18,750 nucleotides of DNA from contig JAZQEG010000006.1 of assembly GCA_045538875.1 (NCBI GenBank), forward strand, positions 1 through 18,750, read 5' to 3'. The DNA is from RGIG4708 sp045538875. GTDB taxonomy: Bacteria; Bacillota; Clostridia; UMGS1810. Within the stretch, counting starts at the first letter, position 1. Each line of letters opens with the position of its first letter. Below are positions 14,821-18,750 of this stretch, one piece after another. The notes under the pieces were generated by a model, which ran no database searches, had not been told where the DNA came from, and saw only the letters and a program-made list of their open reading frames with translations. The position numbers were made by a program, and so were the translations under genes.

Positions 14821-14910
14821 TTTATCTAGCGGTTTTTCTAGCCATTTCTAACAAAATTCTATAATTTGCTTGTTTTTTGCTCTATCAAAACGGAGCGAAT
14901 TAACATATCT

Positions 14911-15003
14911 GGAGATGTACCCAAGTGGTTGAAGGGTCTGCACTCGAAATGCAGTAGGTCGGCTCAAACCGGCGCCAGAGTTCAAATCTCTGCATCTCCG
15001 CCA
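14911..15003 (+). tRNA. tRNA-Ser (CGA)
   Basis: A complete class II tRNA. Acceptor GGAGATG / CATCTCC, anticodon stem CTGCA / TGCAG, loop CTCGAAA with anticodon CGA at 14945-14947, long variable arm (GGTCGG / CCGGC), T arm CAGAG-TTCAAAT-CTCTG with a perfect stem, discriminator G15000 and an encoded CCA (15001-15003). A candidate promoter TTGCTC / TAACAT (14877-14906) lies immediately upstream and a strong terminator starts at the CCA end. It reads UCG codons. It is the last and only intact one of four related sequences in 700 bases. Confidence 0.95.
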
Positions 15004-15044
15004 AAGCCCTTGGAAAGCAATTGCTTTCCAAGGGCTTTTATTTT
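15003..15044 (+). terminator. tRNA-Ser terminator
   Basis: AAAGCCCTTGGAAAGCAA (15003-15020) and its exact complement TTGCTTTCCAAGGGCTTT (15021-15038) form an 18-bp perfect palindrome followed by TATTTT. Confidence 0.9.
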
Positions 15045-15051
15045 ATACAAA

Positions 15052-15085
15052 AAATAGAACAGTGTGTCAAAGCACTGCTCTATTT
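15052..15085 (-). terminator. Terminator of the small-protein operon
   Basis: Read on the minus strand, AAATAGAGCAGTG (15085-15073) pairs with CACTGTTCTATTT (15064-15052) with one mismatch, followed by a T run. It lies 14 bases past the last gene of the operon. Confidence 0.8.
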
Positions 15086-15098
15086 CTCTGCACTTGGA

Positions 15099-15314
15099 TT
15101 ATCCCTTATGTGCATTGGGACAACAAATTGCACAACCATCAGCATCTGAATAATATGCTTTAGCTGCTTGAACTGCCAAGATCTCATTAGCGTGATAACC
15201 AAGCGAAATTCTATTTGCAATTCCTAACTCGTCCGCATGGCTAACAGTATGTACTTCATGATGCCAACCAGGATTCATGGTTGAGTTTTTGTTAACACAA
15301 TAATATGCTCCCAT
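15099..15314 (-). CDS. Small Cys/His-rich protein of unknown function
   Basis: A 71-residue protein beginning MGAYYCVNKNS, with HHEVHTVSH in the middle, NRISLGYHANEILAVQAAKA and a metal-site-like end DGCAICCPNAHKG. It resembles small Firmicute proteins of the pattern xYYVNKNAQ...DHEVH...NRxxLG...A...A...dGCxxC...H, which I know only as uncharacterised. The Cys and His near the end suggest zinc binding. GGAGG 7 bases before the ATG at 15314 sets the start; the in-frame ATG at 15338 would run through that site. It is the last gene of a minus-strand operon and follows the zinc-ribbon gene by 39 bases. Confidence 0.75.
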   Translation of the reverse strand: MGAYYCVNKNSTMNPGWHHEVHTVSHADELGIANRISLGYHANEILAVQAAKAYYSDADGCAICCPNAHKG

Positions 15315-15353
15315 ATTCTTTCCTCCTTTCTTTATCATTTAATTTAACTAAAC

Positions 15354-15497
15354 TTACTGTTTTGTAAATTTAGTATTTGCACAACTAGGGCATGGAGGCA
15401 AAGTATCTGTCTTGTCATCCAGAACCACCTTCTGCGGGCACTTAGTGCACTTGTATGTGCCTTTTCCAGGTTTTTCACCTGTAGTATATGTTGCCAT
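15354..15497 (-). CDS. Small zinc-ribbon protein
   Basis: A 47-residue protein, MATYTTGEKPGKGTYKC and onwards. Two CxxC pairs (Cys17-x2-Cys20 and Cys36-x2-Cys39) with LDDKTDTLPPCPSC between and around them form a rubredoxin-like zinc ribbon. Small proteins of the pattern GxYxCxxC...LPPCPxC...F are widespread in Firmicutes and have no known function. A perfect AAAGGAGGTG lies 6-8 bases before the ATG. It sits 45 bases downstream of the 396-residue gene and 39 upstream of the last gene of the operon, so it is almost certainly co-transcribed. It might bind nucleic acid or a partner protein; this is inference from the fold only. Confidence 0.85.
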   Translation of the reverse strand: MATYTTGEKPGKGTYKCTKCPQKVVLDDKTDTLPPCPSCANTKFTKQ

Positions 15498-15542
15498 ATG
15501 CACACCTCCTTTCTCTTAAATTACATCAAAACTAGCATGCTT

Positions 15543-16733
15543 CTATACTTCTTTTGTCCTAGTATTGTTTTCAACTAGTTTTTTGATATCTTTACTAAAA
15601 TAGTGTCTGGGATTCCATCCTTTTGCAATACCTCCCAAAACATATGATTCTATTAAGCTTAATCCAGTATCCAAAGCTGTTTCCAATACAGCTCCTGTTC
15701 CTAAACCAACTATAGCTCCTACAGGGCCTAATGCTAATTCACCCACCAAACAAGATGTTGCACAAATACCAATTGTTTTCAAAAATTTCCCGGGTTCTTT
15801 ATCAAAAAGACCTTTTGTATTTTCAATTGCATTTATATATTCCAATGTTATATCTGCACAATCGGAGTTTTGATTCACGGTGCGAATCCATTCTCTGAAT
15901 TTAATTGAATTATAAGTGCTCCTTATTTTTGGAATGTCCTTATGCGACATTATTCCGTCTTTTAAAAGCATATTGAAATTAGGTAAGTTTTCAACTTTGA
16001 ACAATTTATCAGTTGCTTCCCTAACTTTATTTGCATGTTGCAGACTTTCCATTTTTGTTTTATGCAACTCGGTTATACTAAAACTATCAACTGTGTCATA
16101 CCCAAATTCCGAAAGAATTGCTAGTGTATTACACTCATTTGCTAATGAACATAAAACAGAACGCTCTCTTAAATCTAGCTCCTCTATTTTCTTCTCTTTA
16201 GGCAGACCTAAGTTTTTAAAATCATTTCTATTGTACCCGTCTATACCAAATTTGACAGCGTCCTTAGATATTGTTTCCGTTGGTATTCGATATGTATCTA
16301 GAACTTTTTTTATTAATCGTTTTTTCTGTTTTTCATGCAACGGATACCTCAACCAATTTAAACCTAATTTTGCTGATTCTTCAGGATCATTATGTGCTTT
16401 TGTAGATGGGTATGAAGATGACATAAGGGGAATTATACCTGGTATGTCATCGACATTATACATAACTTCAGGTTTGGAAAACAAAAAATTTATTGCACCC
16501 TGCTCTATCAATGCCTCTACACCATTGACTCCATATACATTAATCAATATTGCCAATGGTATGTTTTCTCCATAAACATAAAATGAAATTCCCTCATAAT
16601 ACATAAGCATTTCGGAAACATCACCCAAAATATTATTATAGTCCAAAGTGAAATTTCTTGGATTTGGATTTGTGCCTGTTATTAGATATTTTCGAGAAAA
16701 TTCATTTAATTTCTCATAATATATTAATCCCAT
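15543..16733 (-). CDS. Unknown protein with Gly/Ala-rich hydrophobic C-terminal segment
   Basis: A 396-residue protein that I do not recognise. Residues 1 to about 310 are soluble, mixed alpha/beta to helical, with ENIPLAILINVYGVNGVEAL (about 56-75) and a charged helical middle (EKKIEELDLRERSVL). Residues about 317-370 are hydrophobic and rich in Gly and Ala (LGPVGAIVGLGTGAVLETAL), like a pair of membrane-inserting glycine-zipper helices, followed by a basic tail. There is no N-terminal signal peptide. AGGTGG 7 bases before the ATG at 16733 supports the start. It is the only large protein in an operon of four tiny ones. A membrane-acting effector (toxin, abortive infection or antiphage protein) is a speculative possibility; a phage- or plasmid-derived cargo protein is another. 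Confidence 0.75.
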   Translation of the reverse strand: MGLIYYEKLNEFSRKYLITGTNPNPRNFTLDYNNILGDVSEMLMYYEGISFYVYGENIPLAILINVYGVNGVEALIEQGAINFLFSKPEVMYNVDDIPGIIPLMSSSYPSTKAHNDPEESAKLGLNWLRYPLHEKQKKRLIKKVLDTYRIPTETISKDAVKFGIDGYNRNDFKNLGLPKEKKIEELDLRERSVLCSLANECNTLAILSEFGYDTVDSFSITELHKTKMESLQHANKVREATDKLFKVENLPNFNMLLKDGIMSHKDIPKIRSTYNSIKFREWIRTVNQNSDCADITLEYINAIENTKGLFDKEPGKFLKTIGICATSCLVGELALGPVGAIVGLGTGAVLETALDTGLSLIESYVLGGIAKGWNPRHYFSKDIKKLVENNTRTKEV

Positions 16734-16815
16734 AATATCACCACCTCATTATTAATTAACTTAGTTTTTACTATCTGCTTTTTCGGCAAAATATTTAAGA
16801 CTGTGATATGAAAAC

Positions 16816-16959
16816 TTATTTTTTATTCTCTTTCCTTATTGTACCGATTTTCTTATCGCTTCTAGTATCTCTTCCATCCTTGTTTCTAATTGTACCTGCA
16901 GGCAAACCATGTTTTTTCTCAAAGGTGCCTACCCTACAATCACTTCTTGTCTTTCTCAC
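16816..16959 (-). CDS. Small basic protein (47 aa) of unknown function
   Basis: A 47-residue highly basic protein, MRKTRSDCRVGTFEKKHGLP and onwards, with an internal repeat-like theme: RKTRSDCRVGTFEKK near the start and RDTRSDKKIGTIRKE near the end, linked by LPAGTIRNKDG. The two (K/D)TRSDxxxGT segments may be an internal duplication. It starts at GTG 16959 (GGAAGG about 10 bases before), inside the end of the preceding gene with a 20-base overlap, which suggests translational coupling. The regular pattern and coupling argue for a real gene in spite of its size. A nucleic-acid-binding role would fit the charge but is not shown. Confidence 0.7.
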   Translation of the reverse strand: MRKTRSDCRVGTFEKKHGLPAGTIRNKDGRDTRSDKKIGTIRKENKK

Positions 16960-17083
16960 AAAAATCACCTTCCTTTCCTTTTTTCTTCATGTAAACATTT
17001 ATTCCCAACTGCTTTGCTAATTCCGGATTCTTTTTTTGTTTTTCTAGCAACCTTAATGCAAGAATTCTTTCCCTCACAGTCAT
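16940..17083 (-). CDS. Small protein (47 aa), first gene of the accessory operon
   Basis: A 47-residue protein, MTVRERILALRLLEKQKKNP and onwards, with an amphipathic helix, then ELAKQLGINV and a basic tail. Short proteins starting (M)xVRERILAIRLxEKxxKNPExAKxLGI occur beside mobile and phage genes in Firmicutes, as far as I recall, without known function. AGGAG lies before a cluster of in-frame ATGs at 17092, 17089 and 17083; the last has the best spacing. A candidate -10 (TATAAT, 17137-17132) and a palindrome (17102-17117) lie upstream. It overlaps the next gene by 20 bases. Confidence 0.7.
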   Translation of the reverse strand: MTVRERILALRLLEKQKKNPELAKQLGINVYMKKKGKEGDFCEKDKK

Positions 17084-17101
17084 ACACATCATCTCCTATT
17101 C

Positions 17102-17137
17102 AACTGAAGGATCAGTTCTTACTATACTTTAATTATA
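17102..17137 (-). promoter_or_regulatory. Promoter and operator-like palindrome of the small-protein operon
   Basis: On the minus strand TATAAT (17137-17132) is preceded at 17 bases by a weak TTTCGG. Just downstream, AACTGA-AGGA-TCAGTT (17102-17117) is a perfect 6-bp inverted repeat near the likely transcription start. The XRE-type protein encoded upstream is a candidate ligand. Confidence 0.45.
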
Positions 17138-17168
17138 CAGTTTCTTTATGCTATCCGAAATATCTGTT

Positions 17169-17212
17169 TCAGCAAAATAACGGTGTGTTTTTATACTAAA
17201 TCAGCAAAATAA
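17169..17212. repeat. 12-bp direct repeat TCAGCAAAATAA
   Basis: The sequence occurs at 17169-17180 and 17201-17212, 32 bases apart start to start (about three helical turns). It lies between the XRE gene terminator and the promoter of the small-protein operon. It could be a protein-binding pair or a small duplication. Confidence 0.5.
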
Positions 17213-17249
17213 AATAGCGTTTTAGGTTTTTATGTCTAAAACGCTATTT
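17212..17249 (-). terminator. Terminator of the XRE-type gene
   Basis: AAATAGCGTTTTAG and CTAAAACGCTATTT (17212-17225 and 17236-17249) form a perfect 14-bp stem with a 10-base loop, 14 bases past the stop. On the minus strand it is followed by TTATTTTG. It separates this gene from the small-protein operon. Confidence 0.8.
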
Positions 17250-17263
17250 CAACATTTATGGAT

Positions 17264-17767
17264 TTACTTTTCTTCGTTTCGTATTACTTTCATCTTTTCA
17301 CACCAAATTTGAATTGCTTCAACAGCCATCGATATTTTTTCAAGCTCGTCGAGAATTTTATTTAAGTCTAATATCTCTGTATCATCTACTTTGCCATCTG
17401 CAAGTATTTCCATTAATCGCATTTTCTTTGCGTTAATTGATTCTAACGATACCGACATTTCAACTAGTGTTTTATGAACATTATTAGCATCATCAACTTC
17501 TGGAGCGTCCAATCTGCCTATTTGGCACTGATGACAACAATAATAGTTTCTTAACTCAGGTCTGCTGTACGCTTTTGAAAGAGCAACGACATCATCCGGT
17601 TGCACCTTTACAGTTCCGTGTTCTATCTTAACCAATTTATTTTCATCAAGATATCCATATTTTCCATTATCAACTTCTGAAATTAAATTTGCGGCTTCCA
17701 ATCTGCTTAATCCGAGCTCATCTCTAACTTCTTGGAATATTGTTTTAGTTTCTGATGTTTTAGCCAT
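17264..17767 (-). CDS. XRE-type regulator with Cys motif and coiled-coil tail
   Basis: A 167-residue protein. Residues about 10-70 are a helix-turn-helix (VRDELGLSRLEAANLI, then LDENKLVKIEHG and VQPDDVVALSKAYSRPEL). Next comes NYYCCHQCQIG (about 74-84), a small Cys/His cluster that could bind metal, followed by two long amphipathic helices (LVEMSVSLESINAKKMRLME and ILDELEKISMAVEAIQIW) suggesting a dimerising coiled coil. Proteins with this N-YYC-xxxC-xIG plus helix layout occur in Firmicute accessory regions; I know no function. It has its own consensus promoter and terminator and lies directly upstream of the small-protein operon on the same strand, which it may control. A weak GAAAGAAG site precedes the ATG at 17767. 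Confidence 0.8.
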   Translation of the reverse strand: MAKTSETKTIFQEVRDELGLSRLEAANLISEVDNGKYGYLDENKLVKIEHGTVKVQPDDVVALSKAYSRPELRNYYCCHQCQIGRLDAPEVDDANNVHKTLVEMSVSLESINAKKMRLMEILADGKVDDTEILDLNKILDELEKISMAVEAIQIWCEKMKVIRNEEK

Positions 17768-17799
17768 AATATTTCATCTTCTTTCCCATCTTTTATCTA

Positions 17800-17850
17800 A
17801 ACTCACAGTTCTACATCAATGATTATACCATATTAATTAATGATTTTCAA
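17800..17850 (-). promoter_or_regulatory. Promoter of the XRE-type gene with a nearby palindrome
   Basis: On the minus strand TTGAAA (17850-17845) and TATAAT (17827-17822) are 17 bases apart. AACT-CAC-AGTT (17800-17810) lies just past the likely start point and shares the AACT...AGTT ends with the palindrome of the small-protein operon. Confidence 0.65.
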
Positions 17851-17923
17851 TATTTTGATAATATTCTGTATAAATAGATGTTTTATCATGATTAAATTAT
17901 CGTCAGAAACATTGGCTCACACG

Positions 17924-18016
17924 CCCTTTAACAGCCGTCTTATTTGCGATTTAATATCTTGGGTGGTGTAACTACCCTACCCGAGAGAGTTTGTCCTTAC
18001 AATCCCTTTAACAGCC
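17924..18016. repeat. 13-bp direct repeat CCCTTTAACAGCC in an otherwise empty spacer
   Basis: The sequence occurs at 17924-17936 and 18004-18016, 80 bases apart. On the minus strand each copy reads as the last codons of a protein: FEAELQRLLKGL-stop and, in another frame, DIKSQIRRLLKGV-stop. Both could be the C-terminal remnants of related genes, or a duplicated non-coding element. Apart from the promoter and this repeat, 17768-18093 holds only a short GC-rich imperfect inverted repeat near 17960-17980 and the hairpin at 18054-18077. Confidence 0.6.
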
Positions 18017-18053
18017 TTTGCAACTCGGCCTCAAAATCGATTTTAAAGAGTAA

Positions 18054-18077
18054 GGGCGTACTCTTACGAGCACGCCC
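18054..18077 (-). terminator. Hairpin after the secreted-protein gene
   Basis: GGGCGTACTC and GAGCACGCCC (18054-18063 and 18068-18077) pair over 10 bases with one mismatch and a TTAC loop, 17 bases past the stop of the minus-strand gene. The following sequence is only moderately T-rich. Confidence 0.55.
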
Positions 18078-18093
18078 CTGAATATTTTTAATT

Positions 18094-18642
18094 CTACTCC
18101 ATTGAGCCGACCATTTTATTTATATCTCCATCTGAGTCTGCTATGATAATTTTTGTCTTAGCAGGAGCCACATACCCGAATCCTTCTATGTATGCCTTAT
18201 TCTTTTCTTCTATAATTTCATTTCGTATTTTTGTTTCCTCATCTGTGAGGTAGCAGGTGTCTTTTGCCATAATTCTGTCATTTGGATTTATTGGTTCTTC
18301 CAGATTCTTTTCCCATTTCGCATAGAGAACATCAGGCTTTGTGAATTTGAATATTGTTACCTGATTCTGTTTAGTTCTTGGATCGGTGAACCATCCAGCG
18401 AATGTGTAACCGCATTTTGTTGGGATGTAGCTTTTAAGATTGATGCTCTCGCCATATCTTTTTGTTATTGGCCTGATAAAGCTACCGCCATCCGATGCGA
18501 ATTGCAAGGTTACATTTCCTATGTATCCATTTTCGCTATCAAATATAAGCTGATTTCTTCGCATCTGCCAAGGTGCCGCCGATGCAGTTTGTGTTAGCAG
18601 TATAGTTACCGCCATTGCTGTACATAACACTTTTTTCTTCAT
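18094..18642 (-). CDS. Secreted protein with one InlB B-type (Listeria-Bacteroides) repeat
   Basis: A 182-residue protein with a clear Sec signal peptide (MKKKVLCTAMAVTILLTQ, then TASA-APW, cleavage likely after ASA at about residue 23). Residues about 45-110 form one InlB B repeat: VTLQFASDGGSFIRPITKRY, then PTKCGYTFAGWFTDP and VLYAKWEK, with the hallmark GYTFAGWF and YAKW motifs. Such repeats are beta-grasp-like modules of surface proteins, usually in tandem; here there is only one, followed by about 70 charged residues (YLTDEETKIRNEIIEEKNKA) and no LPXTG, S-layer or membrane anchor. It is probably released or held by another protein. AAAGGAAG 6 bases before the ATG at 18642 sets the start. 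Its leader can form a TTACC-GAAA-GGTAA hairpin (18670-18683). Confidence 0.82.
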   Translation of the reverse strand: MKKKVLCTAMAVTILLTQTASAAPWQMRRNQLIFDSENGYIGNVTLQFASDGGSFIRPITKRYGESINLKSYIPTKCGYTFAGWFTDPRTKQNQVTIFKFTKPDVLYAKWEKNLEEPINPNDRIMAKDTCYLTDEETKIRNEIIEEKNKAYIEGFGYVAPAKTKIIIADSDGDINKMVGSME

Positions 18643-18750
18643 AAAATTCTTCCTTTCTAATGTTATATTACCTTTCGGTAACACAAAAATACCACAGAAG
18701 ATGAGGAAAGTCTACGAAGTTTTTTCAAAGAGCTTTTCTTTGATTACAGC

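Noticed and set aside
14866..15057. 63-codon frame over the intact tRNA-Ser
   Set aside because: It runs through the tRNA and its terminator; the tRNA explains the sequence.
15916..16575. 219-codon plus-strand frame inside the 396-residue gene
   Set aside because: Opposite-strand shadow without a ribosome binding site; the minus-strand gene fits the operon.
16808..17199. Plus-strand frames of 70 and 96 codons
   Set aside because: They are hydrophobic mirror frames of the two minus-strand 47-residue genes, which have good ribosome binding sites and sensible composition.

Overview
The window is low-GC, clostridial-type DNA (AT-rich intergenic spaces, AGGAGG-type ribosome binding sites, consensus TTGACA/TATAAT promoters, T-tailed hairpin terminators). 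Rubredoxin, an FprA flavodiiron protein and an oxygen-labile Fe-S serine dehydratase point to an anaerobic Firmicute, probably a gut clostridium. I cannot name a species.

Layout. 1-640: tRNA debris (a tRNA-Pro 5' half cut at the anticodon loop, and a degenerate tRNA-like segment) and a frameshifted, truncated TetR-type regulator on the minus strand with a consensus promoter. 640-4240: an oxygen/redox block on the plus strand: SodC-like superoxide dismutase, rubredoxin, flavodiiron protein, thioredoxin and thioredoxin reductase. Two palindromes precede sodC, and a PerR-like box overlaps the rubredoxin -10. Rubredoxin can pass electrons to the flavodiiron protein, which reduces O2 or NO; thioredoxin and its reductase form the matching disulfide couple. 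4211-5943: minus-strand DUF3006-type protein with a 20-bp palindrome inside its promoter, and an unusual fusion of an XRE helix-turn-helix to a one-chain L-serine dehydratase. 6118-8278: lipid genes (diacylglycerol-kinase family enzyme, an unknown protein, a CDP-alcohol phosphatidyltransferase), ending in a terminator shared with thrS (8306-10246, minus).

10410-14213 is a likely defence module: a one-chain type IIG-like restriction-methyltransferase, divergent from a WYL-domain regulator. 14300-15003 holds four tRNA-Ser(CGA)-related sequences: three broken just after the anticodon loop, then one intact gene. 15052-17137 is an accessory minus-strand operon of four very small proteins (47, 47, 47 and 71 aa) and a 396-aa unknown protein with a Gly/Ala-rich hydrophobic C-terminal segment. 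Upstream lie an XRE-type regulator (17264-17767), a spacer with a 13-bp direct repeat, and a small secreted protein with a Listeria-Bacteroides (InlB B) repeat.

The most interesting items are the DNA-binding serine dehydratase, the repeated breakage of C34-anticodon tRNA genes at the anticodon loop, the WYL/type IIG pair, and the small-protein operon. No integrase, transposase or CRISPR array was seen.
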